Under the pieces are notes generated by a model that had not been told where the DNA came from, searched no databases, and worked only from the letters and a program-made list of their open reading frames with translations. Positions 10,540 to 22,424 of a stretch of DNA of 64,000 nucleotides are shown here, in pieces (within the stretch, counting starts at the first letter, position 1; each line of letters begins with the position of its first letter). The translations under genes and the position numbers were made by a program. The stretch covers positions 1 to 64,000 of the forward strand of contig NZ_JAGPXT010000013.1 in assembly GCF_018070465.1 (NCBI RefSeq), given 5' to 3'. The DNA is from Micromonospora sp. C95 (GTDB lineage Bacteria; Actinomycetota; Actinomycetes; Mycobacteriales; Micromonosporaceae).

Positions 10540-11190
10540 GTGGACATCGTGGTCAAGGGCCGTAACGTCGAAGTGCCGGACCATTACCGGGTGCACGTAG
10601 CAGACAAGCTTGCGAAGATCGAACGCTACGACCACAAGCTCATTCGTGTCGATGTCGAACTGTTCCACGAGCGCAATCCGCGCCAGGCCGATCACTGCCA
10701 GCGGGTGGAGATCACCTGCTATTCGCGTGGCCCGGTGATCCGGGCCGAGGCCTGCACCAGCGACTTCTACAGCGCTCTGGACTCGGCGATCGCCAAGCTC
10801 GACTCCCGGCTGCGTCGCGCGGCCGACCGGCGTCGGGTGCACCGAGGCCGGCACGCGCCGCTGTCGGTCGCCGCCGCGACCGCCGGCCTGCCGGTGACCG
10901 ACCTGCCCGCGCTGTCCGCCCCCGCGGAGACCAGCAGCGCCGCCACGGAGACCAGCACCGCCACCGCGCTGGCCGAGCGGCCCGAGGAGGAGTACGCCGA
11001 CGACCAGCCGTGGCACATCGCCCGGGAGAAGGTGCACCCCGCCGAGCCGATGACCATCGACGACGCCCTGTTCCAGATGGAACTGGTGGGCCACGACTTC
11101 TATCTCTTCCAGGACAAGGAATCCGGCCGCCCGAGCGTGGTCTACCGGCGGCACGCCTACGACTACGGCATCATCTCGCTGGACATCTGA
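10540..11190 (+). CDS. hpf: Ribosome hibernation promoting factor, long form
   Basis: The product is about 216 residues from GTG 10540, which has GGAGG just upstream (10531-10535). A longer in-frame start at 10393 has no such site. The N-terminal ribosome-binding domain begins MDIVVKGRNVEVPDHY and has the expected basic patch. A flexible Ala/Thr-rich linker (about residues 105-150) leads to the C-terminal dimerisation domain (FYLFQDKESGRPSVVYRRHAYDYG). Long-form factors pair 70S ribosomes into inactive 100S dimers in stationary phase or stress. A terminator hairpin follows. Confidence 0.93.
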   Translation: MDIVVKGRNVEVPDHYRVHVADKLAKIERYDHKLIRVDVELFHERNPRQADHCQRVEITCYSRGPVIRAEACTSDFYSALDSAIAKLDSRLRRAADRRRVHRGRHAPLSVAAATAGLPVTDLPALSAPAETSSAATETSTATALAERPEEEYADDQPWHIAREKVHPAEPMTIDDALFQMELVGHDFYLFQDKESGRPSVVYRRHAYDYGIISLDI

Positions 11191-11197
11191 CCGTCAC

Positions 11198-11232
11198 GGC
11201 GGCCCGGCTCGGCACCTGCCGGCCGGGCCGCC
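11198..11232. terminator. Shared terminator hairpin between hpf and a GNAT gene
   Basis: GGCGGCCCGGC (11198-11208) and GCCGGGCCGCC (11222-11232) form a perfect 11-bp stem. It sits in the 67-bp gap between convergent genes and could end transcription from both sides. There is no long T-tract, which is usual in high-GC actinobacteria. Confidence 0.7.
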
Positions 11233-11257
11233 AACCCTCGATCGGCGGGGCCGCCGG

Positions 11258-12427
11258 TCAACCCGTCGGATCGGTCGGTAGCAGGCCGTAGACGGTCGAG
11301 TCGGCCCGGTGACCGGCCGCCCCCGGCAGCCGGCCGCGCAACAGCCCCTCCCGCTGGAAGCCGACCTTCTCCAGCACCCGCTGGGACGCGGCGTTCTCCG
11401 GCAGGGTGCCGGCCCACAACCGGGACAGACCGACGTGGTCGAACCCCCACCGGACGAGCAGCCGGACGGCGCGGGTGGCGTAGCCGCGTCCCCGCCACTG
11501 CGGCAGCAGGCTGTATCCGATCATCGCCTGCCCGCTGGCGGGCTGGTCGTAGTTGAGTGTGCAGTTGCCGACGAAATCACCGGACCCACCGTCGAGGACG
11601 GTCATCGCGGCGGCGGTCCCGACCAGCCACTGCCCCTCCGCGCTGGCGCACCGCCGTTCGATCTCCTCCCGGGCGGGCGCTCCCGGGGGAACCCGACTGG
11701 CCGCCACCTCCGGATCGCTGTGCAGGCGGTAGGTCTGCTCGGTGTCGTCCGGTCCGAGCCGGCGCAGCACGATCACCCCGTCGGTCAGTCTGCCGTCGGG
11801 CAGGTCCGGCAGCGGGCGTGGCGACGGGCCAGGCGGGTCGTCGGCGAGCCGTACCCACACCGTCAGGTCCCGCCGACCGCCGCCCCGAACTGGTGTCGCG
11901 CAACGGCGTACCCCTTCGGGGCGGAAACCGGCGGCCAGCGCGACCCGCTGGCTGATGGCGTTCTCCGCGCGGGTGAGCAGTTCCAGGCGGGCGGTGCCGC
12001 CGGCGAAGGCGTGCTCGGACAGGGCGCGGGTGGCGGTGGTGGCCACCCCCCGGCCGCGCGCCCACGGTGCCACCCAGTAGCCGATCTCCGCCTGGCCCCG
12101 CTGCGGCACCGGATTGTTCAGGCCCACGGTGCCGAGCAGCCGGTCGGTCGCCGGGTCGGTCACGGCGTACGCGGCGCCACCGCCGGCGAAGGCGGCCGGC
12201 GCACCCTGCGTGATCCACCAGCGTGCGTCGGCCTCGGTGTACGGGTCGGGCAGGCCGTCGAGAAACCGCTGGGTGAGCGGATCGGCGCAGCCGGCCGCGA
12301 CATCCTCGGCATCGTCGAGGCGGAACGGCCGTAGCCGCACCCCGTACGCCTCGATCCGCTGCTCGCTGTACTGATGATTCGCTCGCGGCTGCTCGCCCAT
12401 GCCGGCCCTTCGCTGCGCTGCGCTCAT
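11258..12427 (-). CDS. Tandem GNAT N-acetyltransferase
   Basis: The product is about 389 residues starting at ATG 12427 (MSAAQRRAG), which overlaps the stop of the upstream acetyltransferase gene by 4 nt. It holds two complete RimJ/RimL-like GNAT domains, roughly residues 30-200 and 215-385. Each shows the acetyl-CoA binding turn (WARGRGVATTA in the first, WRGRGYATRA in the second). GNAT enzymes move an acetyl group from acetyl-CoA to an amine; the substrate cannot be read here. Paired domains may act in two steps, or one may have become structural. Confidence 0.85.
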   Translation of the reverse strand: MSAAQRRAGMGEQPRANHQYSEQRIEAYGVRLRPFRLDDAEDVAAGCADPLTQRFLDGLPDPYTEADARWWITQGAPAAFAGGGAAYAVTDPATDRLLGTVGLNNPVPQRGQAEIGYWVAPWARGRGVATTATRALSEHAFAGGTARLELLTRAENAISQRVALAAGFRPEGVRRCATPVRGGGRRDLTVWVRLADDPPGPSPRPLPDLPDGRLTDGVIVLRRLGPDDTEQTYRLHSDPEVAASRVPPGAPAREEIERRCASAEGQWLVGTAAAMTVLDGGSGDFVGNCTLNYDQPASGQAMIGYSLLPQWRGRGYATRAVRLLVRWGFDHVGLSRLWAGTLPENAASQRVLEKVGFQREGLLRGRLPGAAGHRADSTVYGLLPTDPTG

Positions 12428-13560
12428 GACAGGTCCTCCGCGAGCAGGGCACCGACCCAGGCGTCGACCCGGTTGCCGCGGTGGTGAAGGGCTCCTCGGG
12501 CGGTGCCCTCCATCGCGAAACCGGCCTTCTCGGCGGCCCGTCGGGAGGCGAGGTTGCCGACGTTGGCCCGCCATTCGATCCGGGCCAGCCCGAGAGTGGT
12601 GAAACCCCAGGCGCAGAGGGCCGCCAGCGCCGCCGGCTGGTAACCCCGCCCCCGGGCCTGTGGTGCGGTCATGAAGCCGACGTCGGCAAGCAGCGGATCG
12701 GTCGGCGACAGCCGCAGGTCGATCGAGCCGGCGTACCGGTCGGCGGCGTCGGTGAAGACGAAGGTGGCGCTGGTACCAGCGGCCCAGGTGCCCTGGACGA
12801 ACCGCAGGAAATCCTCGGCGTCCGCTCGGGTGTAGCCCTCCGGCACGGTCGTCCAGCGCAGCGTGTCCGGGTCCCGGCAGGTGGTGACGATCGCGTCGAG
12901 GTCGCGTTCCTCCATCGGGCGCAGGCTCAACTCGTGCCTACCGGCGGTGGCGAACAGGGTCGGTTGTGGGTTGCCGAAGACGGCCGCACGCCGGGCCTCC
13001 AGGGTGCCCGGACCGGCCGGACCGACCTCGCCGGGCGCCGGTACGTCACCGGGCAGCAGCGAGCCGAACCACTCGTGGGCGCCGCCCGCCGGGTCGGCGG
13101 ACCGCAGCCGGCCCTCGATCCGGAAACCGGACCGGAGCGCGACCAGCCGGGAGGCGTGGTTGCCCACCTGGGCACCCCAGAGCAGCCGGCGCAGCTTCAG
13201 CTCGTCGAAGGACCACCGGGCGACGGCCCGGACGGCGCGGACGGCGACCCGCCGGCCACGCGCCCACGGCGCGGTCCAGTACCCGATCTCGCTGAGTTCG
13301 TGGTTGCGGTCGATGGTGATGAGCCCGCAGGCACCGAGCACCTCGCCGCTGGCGGCGTCGCAGACCGCGAAGGCCGCCGCGCTGCCGAGTTCCCACTGGC
13401 GGGCCCGGTCCGCGACGAAGCGCTGCGCGTGTTCGTGCCGGTACGGGCGAGGTACGGTGGTCCAGCGCTGGATGTCCGGATCCTGGCAGGCGCGATGCAC
13501 GTCGTCGACGTCGGTCTCCCGCCATGGTCGCAGCAGCAGACCGTCCTCGGTGATCTCCAC
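12424..13560 (-). CDS. Tandem GNAT N-acetyltransferase
   Basis: The product is about 378 residues when started at GTG 13560 (VEITEDGLLLRPW), which has GGTGGAG just upstream. GTG 13569 is an alternative. Longer starts would run under the secA promoter. Two GNAT domains are visible, with acetyl-CoA loops WARGRRVAVRA and QARGRGYQPAA. The pattern Trp-Thr-Thr-Val-Pro appears at the same place in both halves, showing internal duplication. The next gene has the same two-domain layout, so the pair carries four GNAT domains. The substrate is unknown. Confidence 0.83.
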   Translation of the reverse strand: MEITEDGLLLRPWRETDVDDVHRACQDPDIQRWTTVPRPYRHEHAQRFVADRARQWELGSAAAFAVCDAASGEVLGACGLITIDRNHELSEIGYWTAPWARGRRVAVRAVRAVARWSFDELKLRRLLWGAQVGNHASRLVALRSGFRIEGRLRSADPAGGAHEWFGSLLPGDVPAPGEVGPAGPGTLEARRAAVFGNPQPTLFATAGRHELSLRPMEERDLDAIVTTCRDPDTLRWTTVPEGYTRADAEDFLRFVQGTWAAGTSATFVFTDAADRYAGSIDLRLSPTDPLLADVGFMTAPQARGRGYQPAALAALCAWGFTTLGLARIEWRANVGNLASRRAAEKAGFAMEGTARGALHHRGNRVDAWVGALLAEDLS

Positions 13561-13738
13561 GGGCTCCACCGGGTCATCGTGCCGGATCGTTCGCGCACGG
13601 CGTAACCGGATAACCGGGACGCGAACGAATGCGGAGAGTGTTATGTCGGTTTCGCGGCGGCCGACCACCGCCACCAGTGACCATCTGCCCGATGGAACGC
13701 CTACGATGGTTCGAGACTGTCTAGGGGAGCGTTGATCC

Positions 13739-16666
<2,928 letters not shown>

Positions 16667-16691
16667 TGCGGTATCCAGCGCCGGACATATC

Positions 16692-16756
16692 GCGCCCGAT
16701 CCACGGGCGAGTGGCCGTGAACCGCGAAGGTGGCCGCTCGCCCGGGAATCGGGCGC
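16692..16756. terminator. Long bidirectional terminator after secA
   Basis: Arms 16692-16716 and 16732-16756 pair at 22 of 25 positions, with a 15-base loop. The outer part (GCGCCCGAT with ATCGGGCGC) and the middle part (CGGGCGAG with CTCGCCCG) are perfect. It lies between secA and the convergent Rv3235-like gene and probably serves both. Confidence 0.8.
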
Positions 16757-16823
16757 GTTCTCGTCCGGGTGCCCGTCGCGGTGCAGCCGCGTCGCCAGGG
16801 AGTGCCCGTCAAGGGCCGCAGCG

Positions 16824-17504
16824 TCAGAGCACCCGCAGGTCGGTGCAGAACCAGTTGCCGCACCGTTGCTCCAGGCGCAGCGCCATCGCCCAGCTGAGAC
16901 CGCCGGCACCGGTGAGCACGGCGGCGGCCTCGATGGCGGTGGGCCGAGGCTCACAGACGCGCAGCCGGCGCAGCCGCACCCCAGCGCGCGCCGAGCGCCG
17001 CCGAACCGGTGCCCCGCGAGCGGTGGCGCGGGCCAGCTCGGGCAGCAGCACCGCGACCCGAGCCGGGTCGAGTTGACGCCGGAGCTGCACCGGCGGTCGG
17101 AACCCGTTGAACACCTCCAGGCAGGTGGCGACGAAGCGGTGGGCAACCCGGGTTGCCCCGGGCGTGGCCGTGGTCAGCGCCTCGGGCGGTAGCCGCCGGG
17201 CCGGCTCGCGGCCGGACCACGTCGCACCTGATCCGCCGGGCCGCCCGGCCGCACCCGACCACGGCACGCCCGGGGCGACCGGTCGGCTGCCGGAGCGCGA
17301 GGCCCCCCACAGCATCGGCGGCCGGTCCGGGCCACGGCCGCCAGGCCCTTGGCGGCCGGTGGCGAAGAGGTCGAGGGCTAGCTGGCCGTCGGCCGGGCGG
17401 GGCCAACCGGCGAAGTCCTCGTCGACGGAGGGCGGCTCGAAGGCGGGCGCCGGTCGCAGCCGCACGGGCGGCCGCGCCGGCACAGGTCGCCGAAGGTCGG
17501 TCAT
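16824..17504 (-). CDS. Rv3235 family protein
   Basis: The product is about 226 residues from ATG 17504 (MTDLRRPVP). TTG and ATG starts lie up to 21 bases further upstream. The first half is Pro/Arg/Gly-rich and probably disordered. The C-terminal 110 residues form the conserved part, with a Cys-Glu-Pro-Arg-Pro motif and a CGNWFCTDLRVL ending. The family is named after mycobacterial Rv3235 and sits beside secA in many actinobacteria; its function is unknown. It converges with secA over a shared terminator. Confidence 0.78.
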   Translation of the reverse strand: MTDLRRPVPARPPVRLRPAPAFEPPSVDEDFAGWPRPADGQLALDLFATGRQGPGGRGPDRPPMLWGASRSGSRPVAPGVPWSGAAGRPGGSGATWSGREPARRLPPEALTTATPGATRVAHRFVATCLEVFNGFRPPVQLRRQLDPARVAVLLPELARATARGAPVRRRSARAGVRLRRLRVCEPRPTAIEAAAVLTGAGGLSWAMALRLEQRCGNWFCTDLRVL

Positions 17505-17550
17505 GGCGTTGCCCCCAACCATCAAAGCTTGCGTTTGCCTTCGTTTGCTT

Positions 17551-17570
17551 CCGACAGCTTCGATTGTCGG
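17551..17570. promoter_or_regulatory. Inverted repeat CCGACA-N8-TGTCGG and nearby CGTTTGC repeats
   Basis: CCGACA (17551-17556) and TGTCGG (17565-17570) form a perfect 6-bp inverted repeat with an 8-base spacer. Two direct copies of CGTTTGC lie just to the left (17532-17538 and 17542-17548). The site is between the HTH gene and the Rv3235-like gene, both leftward, so it could control the latter. No regulator is assigned. Confidence 0.35.
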
Positions 17571-17606
17571 GCACGGTAGAGTCGACGGTCAATGCCGTGA
17601 CAGGTC

Positions 17607-17840
17607 CTACCGCTCCTCGGGATCGCGTTCCGCCAACGGGTTGCCGCGTACCCACTCGGCGGTCTCGTCGTACTTGCGCTGGATGTACTCCTCCAGGCGG
17701 GCCCGTTCCACCCGCCACTGCCCCCGACCGCCGATCTTGATCGCGGGCAGCTCGCCGCTGCGTACCATGTGGTAGACCTGCGAATCCGACACGTTCAGCT
17801 CGGTGGCCACGTCGGACAGCAGCAGGAACCTCGGTTCCAC
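17607..17840 (-). CDS. Small helix-turn-helix protein (BldC/excisionase-like)
   Basis: The product is 77 residues from GTG 17840, with AGGGGAG upstream. The winged-helix part (residues 5-55) contains LSDVATELNVSDSQVYHMVRSGELPA followed by RGQWRVERARLEEYI, the MerR/excisionase-type DNA-binding pattern. Small proteins of this kind include developmental regulators such as BldC and phage excisionases. The syntenic position beside the Rv3235-like gene and DUF6912 points to a conserved chromosomal regulator and not a phage gene. The longer 170-residue reading frame has no ribosome-binding site. Confidence 0.8.
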   Translation of the reverse strand: MEPRFLLLSDVATELNVSDSQVYHMVRSGELPAIKIGGRGQWRVERARLEEYIQRKYDETAEWVRGNPLAERDPEER

Positions 17841-18050
17841 CGAAACTCCCCTGGTTGACGTCGTTCGCCTCAGTTTGCCACCGACGGTCGACCGCCGACC
17901 AATCCGTCGCCCGCCCGGCGGGACACACCGGCCCATCGCCGGAACTTCCACGAGGGCGATGGGAGGTGTATGACGGTCAGGGCGAACGGCAGGGCCGTAC
18001 GCCGAACCGGCGGTCTCGCCGCCGGACGGAGCAGAGCGGGGGAGAAAACG

Positions 18051-18569
18051 GTGACCGAGGAGCTTGTCCGGGTCTACGTGCCGGCGACAGTGCCGATGCT
18101 GACCAGGCTGCCGGAGCACGGCCTAGCCGCGCCGCAGGCGCACGCGGTGACCCCGACGCTGCGCGAGTGGTACGCGGAAGGCGACGAGGAGGAGCTGGAA
18201 TACGTCGCCTTCACCCGCGCCGCCCAGGACGCGCTGCAACTGATCCGGCACGACCCGGCCGCGCCGCGCCGACGGGTGGTGGTTTCGGCGGACCTGCCCG
18301 CGACGGCGATCGGTCGGGGTGACGGTGAACTCGGCTCAAGCGTGGTGGAGTTGCAGGCCCCGGTGCCGGTCACGGCCGTCGCGGCCGTGCACGTGGACGG
18401 GGTGGACGCCGCCACCGACGTGGCCGCCGCCGTCGAGGTGGTCTTGGAGGCGTTGGCCGGCGACCCGGACGCCCAGTTCACCGTCGACGGTGCCGAGGAC
18501 CATGAACTGGAGTGGTACGACCCCAGCGAACTGGAGTCGCTGCTGCGCGCCACCGCCACGGAAGGCTGA
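18051..18569 (+). CDS. DUF6912 family protein
   Basis: The product is about 172 residues from GTG 18051, preceded by GGGGGAG at a good distance. A second candidate start, ATG 17970, has a GGGAGG site but adds an arginine-rich stretch that does not look conserved. The sequence begins MTEELVRVYVPATVPML and has an acidic C-terminus. DUF6912 is an actinobacterial family of unknown function found near secA. No catalytic motif is visible. Confidence 0.8.
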   Translation: MTEELVRVYVPATVPMLTRLPEHGLAAPQAHAVTPTLREWYAEGDEEELEYVAFTRAAQDALQLIRHDPAAPRRRVVVSADLPATAIGRGDGELGSSVVELQAPVPVTAVAAVHVDGVDAATDVAAAVEVVLEALAGDPDAQFTVDGAEDHELEWYDPSELESLLRATATEG

Positions 18570-18595
18570 CCGCCGTCCGGGTCACCGGTCGTCGA

Positions 18596-19645
18596 CTACG
18601 CCTCGTCGTCGGCCGGGGCGCCGAGCGTGCGGCCGAAACTGACCACGGCGGTCAGCGCTCCGACGAACAGCACCCAGATGGCGTTGTCCACCCGCGAGGT
18701 ACCGAGTGAGGTCTGCGCCACCGCATCCGCCTCGCTGAGCGCGGCGGCCAGGTCGATAAGCGAACGCCCACCGATCCGGATGATCACCTCGGTGAGCAGG
18801 AGCAGGAGCCCCGGTCCCGCGCCCGCCACCAGGTACGCCGGCCAGCGCGGTCCAGCCGCGCCACCGTCACGTACGGCTCGTCGCCGGGCCCAGCCGAGGT
18901 AGCCGAAGGCCAACGCCCCGGCGATGAGCCCGGCCAACAGGGACTCTGTCCGGGAGACCCAGCTGGCCGCGTTGACGAGCGACTGCTGACTGTCGCCGGC
19001 ACCGAAGAGGTTGAACAGCGGATCCCGGGTCACGCTGAAGGCCACCACGAAGACCAGGGTGCCCAGCGCGGCGGCGGCCACGGCACCCACCACGGCACCG
19101 TTACGGGCCCCGGCGAGCGCGCCACCGATGACGCCCGCGGCGGCCGTGGTGCCGGCGATCGTGCGGGTGGTGACGTCACCGGCGTAGGTGAGATCGATCG
19201 CGAGCGCGGCGAGCAGCCCGACCAGCAGCCCGGCGCCGATCGCCACCGCGAAGCGCAGGGTCACCCGCTCGGTCCGGCGGGCCACCGGCTCGCCGGCGGC
19301 CAGCCCGACGGCGGCGCCGGCCACCAGCGCGGCCGAGATCACTCCGGGCAGCGCGAAGGCGGAGAGACTGACTGCAGTGACCCCGGCGGTCGCCGAACTG
19401 ATCGCCTCTCGGGTCGACCAGAGCATCGCGGCCAGCCATCCGGTCGCCAGCAAGGCCAGCGCGGTCGTTGCCGGTGCGGGGGCCGGGCGTCCGGCGTCGA
19501 TGTGGTCACCAGCGCGCGGGTCGGGGGCGTCGGAGCGCTCGCCGGCGTCCGGGTCGGGGGCCTCGGACCGGTCGCTCGGGTCCGGGTCGGCGGGGTGGGA
19601 CTGGTCGGGCGCAGCGGCGGTCGGGCCACCGGGCTCGTTGCTCAA
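18596..19645 (-). CDS. Multi-pass membrane protein
   Basis: The product is about 349 residues from a TTG codon at 19645, which has GGAGGGA seven bases upstream; longer starts lack such a site. The first 75 residues are an Asp/Pro/Ser-rich tail with repeats of the type DPDPSDRSEAPDPDAGERSDA. The rest holds about eight membrane helices rich in Ala, Gly and Val. I do not recognise a transporter signature. It converges with the DUF6912 gene with a 26-bp gap and is transcribed away from pruA. Confidence 0.72.
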   Translation of the reverse strand: MSNEPGGPTAAAPDQSHPADPDPSDRSEAPDPDAGERSDAPDPRAGDHIDAGRPAPAPATTALALLATGWLAAMLWSTREAISSATAGVTAVSLSAFALPGVISAALVAGAAVGLAAGEPVARRTERVTLRFAVAIGAGLLVGLLAALAIDLTYAGDVTTRTIAGTTAAAGVIGGALAGARNGAVVGAVAAAALGTLVFVVAFSVTRDPLFNLFGAGDSQQSLVNAASWVSRTESLLAGLIAGALAFGYLGWARRRAVRDGGAAGPRWPAYLVAGAGPGLLLLLTEVIIRIGGRSLIDLAAALSEADAVAQTSLGTSRVDNAIWVLFVGALTAVVSFGRTLGAPADDEA

Positions 19646-19931
19646 TCGTCTTCCCTCCGCCGCCGGGCCCGACCGGGCCGCAACCGTCACCGGCAACCCA
19701 GCGTACGCGGCCGGGACGCAGGTGAGACCGAAGCCCACGCAGCCTGCAATTCTTCGGTCAGGTGTCGCATCGAGGCACGAATCGGTTCCGGTGAAGGTGA
19801 AACACCTCGTGATCAATGGTCCACGCGCGCCCGGGGTGTCATCGACCGATGCTGGACGTGGGAGGATTGGCCCGGGTCCCGCCAGCGCGGGGCCGGTTTC
19901 GCCATCGCCGCCGAGATCGCCAGGAGCCCAG
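19646..19931. other. 286-bp gap between divergent genes
   Basis: This interval separates the leftward membrane protein gene from the rightward pruA gene and must hold promoters for both. I see no clear consensus promoter, repeat or small gene. A reading frame upstream of pruA extends through it, but its residues look like non-coding translation. Confidence 0.5.
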
Positions 19932-21560
19932 ATGGACGCCGTGTTCTCCGTACCCGAGCCGCGTAACGAGCCGGTGCGCAGCTACCAGCCGGGCAGCACC
20001 GACCGAGAACGGCTCCAGCGGCGGCTCACCGAGCTGGCCGCGGAGCGCATCGACCTGCCGATGACCATCGCGGGCGAACAGCGGATGGCCGGCGGCGAGC
20101 CGATCCAGGTGGTGCAGCCGCACCGGCACGCGCACGTGCTCGGAGTCACCGGCCACGCCACCCATGACGACGCGCGAGCGGCGGTCAAGGCCGCCAAGGA
20201 CGCCGCACCGGGTTGGCGCGCGCTGCCCTTCGAGGAGCGCGCCGCGATCTTCCTGCGCGCCGCCGAGCTGCTCGCCGGACCATGGCGGGACACCCTCAAC
20301 GCGGCCACCATGCTCGGCCAGTCGAAGACGGCCATCCAGGCCGAGATCGACTCGGCCTGCGAGTTCATCGACTTCCTGCGGTTCAACGTGCACTTCGCCC
20401 GCAAGCTGCTGGCCGAGCAGCCGATGTCGTCGCCCGGGGTGTGGAACCGCTTCGACCACCGGCCGCTTGAGGGATTCGTCTACGCGGTCACCCCGTTCAA
20501 CTTCACCGCCATCGCCGGCAACCTGCCCTCGGCCCCGGCCCTGCTCGGCAACACGGTGGTATGGAAGCCGGGCCCGACCCAGCAGTTCGCCGCACACTTC
20601 ACCATGCGCCTGTTCGAGGCGGCCGGCCTGCCGCCCGGTGTGATCAACATGGTGACCGGTCGAGGTGAGGAGGTCTCCGATGTGGTGCTGGCCGATCCCG
20701 ACCTCGCCGGCATCCACTTCACCGGGTCCACCAAGGTCTTCCAGCACCTGTGGCGCACCGTCGGAGAGAACATCGCCGGCTACCGGGGCTACCCCAGGCT
20801 GGTCGGCGAGACCGGGGGCAAGGACTTCGTGGTCGCGCACGCCAGCGCCGACGTCGACGCGCTGCACACGGCGCTGATCCGGGGTGCCTTCGAGTACCAG
20901 GGGCAGAAGTGCTCGGCGGCCTCCCGCGCGTACGTCCCGCGCTCGCTTTGGGAGGGTGGCCTGCGGGACCGGCTGGCCGCGACCGCCGACGGACTGGCCT
21001 ACGGCGACCCGACCGACTTCCGCAACTTCGGCGGCGCGGTGATCGACGACAAGGCGTACTCCCGGCACACCGCCGCACTGGAGCTGATCACCTCCGACGC
21101 CAGCTGCCGGATCATCGCCGGTGGCACCGCCGACGATTCGGTCGGCTGGTTCGTCCGACCGACGATCTTCGAATGCGCAGATTCGGCACACGAGACCTTC
21201 ACCACCGAGTACTTCGGCCCGATCCTCGGCGTGCACGTCTTCGACGACGCCCGCTTCGACGAGGTGGTCACGCAGGCCGAGGCCATCGCACCGTACGCAC
21301 TCACCGGGTCGATCTTCGCCACCGACCGGCGGGTGGTCGACGCGGTGGCCGAGAAGATGCGGTACGCGGCCGGCAACTTCTACATCAACGACAAGCCGAC
21401 CGGTGCCGTGGTCGGGCAGCAGCCGTTCGGCGGTGCCCGGGCCAGCGGCACCAACGACAAGGCCGGATCCTGGCACAACCTGGTCCGCTGGATGTCCCCC
21501 CGGACGATCAAGGAAACTTTCGTCCCCCCGACCGACCACACCTACCCTCACATGGGCTGA
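19932..21560 (+). CDS. pruA: 1-pyrroline-5-carboxylate (L-glutamate gamma-semialdehyde) dehydrogenase
   Basis: The product is 542 residues, the normal length for the stand-alone enzyme. ATG 19932 has AGGAG five bases upstream, so the much longer open frame is discarded. The aldehyde dehydrogenase fold shows the NAD region (TPFNFTAIAGNL), the general base Glu in VGETGGKDFVVAH and the catalytic Cys in YQGQKCSAASRAYVP. It oxidises glutamate semialdehyde to glutamate, the second step of proline catabolism. No proline dehydrogenase gene is adjacent. A strong terminator follows. Confidence 0.94.
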   Translation: MDAVFSVPEPRNEPVRSYQPGSTDRERLQRRLTELAAERIDLPMTIAGEQRMAGGEPIQVVQPHRHAHVLGVTGHATHDDARAAVKAAKDAAPGWRALPFEERAAIFLRAAELLAGPWRDTLNAATMLGQSKTAIQAEIDSACEFIDFLRFNVHFARKLLAEQPMSSPGVWNRFDHRPLEGFVYAVTPFNFTAIAGNLPSAPALLGNTVVWKPGPTQQFAAHFTMRLFEAAGLPPGVINMVTGRGEEVSDVVLADPDLAGIHFTGSTKVFQHLWRTVGENIAGYRGYPRLVGETGGKDFVVAHASADVDALHTALIRGAFEYQGQKCSAASRAYVPRSLWEGGLRDRLAATADGLAYGDPTDFRNFGGAVIDDKAYSRHTAALELITSDASCRIIAGGTADDSVGWFVRPTIFECADSAHETFTTEYFGPILGVHVFDDARFDEVVTQAEAIAPYALTGSIFATDRRVVDAVAEKMRYAAGNFYINDKPTGAVVGQQPFGGARASGTNDKAGSWHNLVRWMSPRTIKETFVPPTDHTYPHMG

Positions 21561-21570
21561 CGATGTAACG

Positions 21571-21611
21571 AAGGGCCCTCAACCGACGCCTCGTGTGTGG
21601 AGAGGGCCCTT
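21571..21611 (+). terminator. Terminator after pruA
   Basis: AAGGGCCCTC (21571-21580) and GAGGGCCCTT (21602-21611) form a perfect 10-bp stem just after the pruA stop. The 21-base loop is long, but position and strength fit a terminator. Confidence 0.7.
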
Positions 21612-21770
21612 CCGCACGCTGGGCGGATCGCCGGTCGAGGACGACCGGAGGCGGCAGGTGGCCGGCTCCGGTGGACGGTCGCGCGCCGACAGTGCACATA
21701 GGAAACCCCAATCGGTGGCGAAAAGGGGAAATCCTGGACGCTGGCCCGGCAAAGTGGCAGCGTAAGGGGC

Positions 21771-22286
21771 ATGGCGGAATCCGGAGTGAACCCCACGGCG
21801 GCGGCCCTTCTCGGGCTGCTCCATGAGGGCCCCATGACAGGTGGCCAACTGATGGCCGCCGCCGAGCGCCGGCTGGCGCCGTACTGGTCGATGACCCGCA
21901 GCCAGGTCTACCGCGAGTTGCCGGTGCTGGCCGAGCGAGGTTTCGTCCGATTGGGTAAACCCGGACCGCGGATGAGTCAGCCGTACGCGATCACCGCAGC
22001 CGGAAAACGGACATTTTCCCGATGGCTGGCCGAGGATCCGGGGCGGGACACCATCCGCAATCCGATCGCCCTGCGCATCGCCTTCGGGAACCTGCACTCC
22101 CCGAGCCAGCTCAAGAACCTCCAGGCCGCAGCCAACGAGTACCACACCGACGCCCTGGCCCGGGTCCGCGAGCAGGTCAAGAATGCCAAGAAGGAAGGCG
22201 ACACGTACGACGCCAGCGCGCTGGAGTTCGCCGTGGCGTACCACCGCGCCGCCCTGTCCTGGCTCAAGAGCGCCGCCGCCAGCTGA
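21771..22286 (+). CDS. PadR family transcriptional regulator
   Basis: The product is 171 residues. The N-terminal winged helix (about residues 8-80) reads ALLGLLHEGPMTGGQLMAAA, then SMTRSQVYRELPVLAERGFV, typical of PadR proteins that bind DNA as dimers. The C-terminal part is helical and charged, as in the Vir-like subgroup. PadR proteins are usually repressors released by small molecules. The nearest possible target is its own promoter, and no transporter or detoxification gene is adjacent. Confidence 0.87.
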   Translation: MAESGVNPTAAALLGLLHEGPMTGGQLMAAAERRLAPYWSMTRSQVYRELPVLAERGFVRLGKPGPRMSQPYAITAAGKRTFSRWLAEDPGRDTIRNPIALRIAFGNLHSPSQLKNLQAAANEYHTDALARVREQVKNAKKEGDTYDASALEFAVAYHRAALSWLKSAAAS

Positions 22287-22325
22287 ACCCGACGCCGGCT
22301 CGCCTGCTCGTCCGGGCTGCGCTGG

Positions 22326-22424
22326 TTGGCTCGGACTGTGGGGCTCGCAAGCTCACTCCTCGTCCGAGCAGGTCTGTTTTGGCTCGGACTGCGGGGCTCG
22401 CAAGCTCACTCCTCGTCCGAGCAG
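22326..22424 (+). repeat. Two tandem copies of a 46-bp hairpin repeat before prfB
   Basis: Two copies (22326-22371 and 22379-22424) differ at one base and have a 53-bp period. Each begins TTGGCTCGGAC and ends GTCCGAGCAG, so GCTCGGAC and GTCCGAGC can pair over an internal GCTCGCAAGC. A looser relative (GGCTCGCCTGCTCGTCCGGGC) lies just upstream. The second copy stops 15 bp before the prfB start. The structure resembles a mobile intergenic hairpin repeat or a duplicated regulatory element. Confidence 0.8.
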
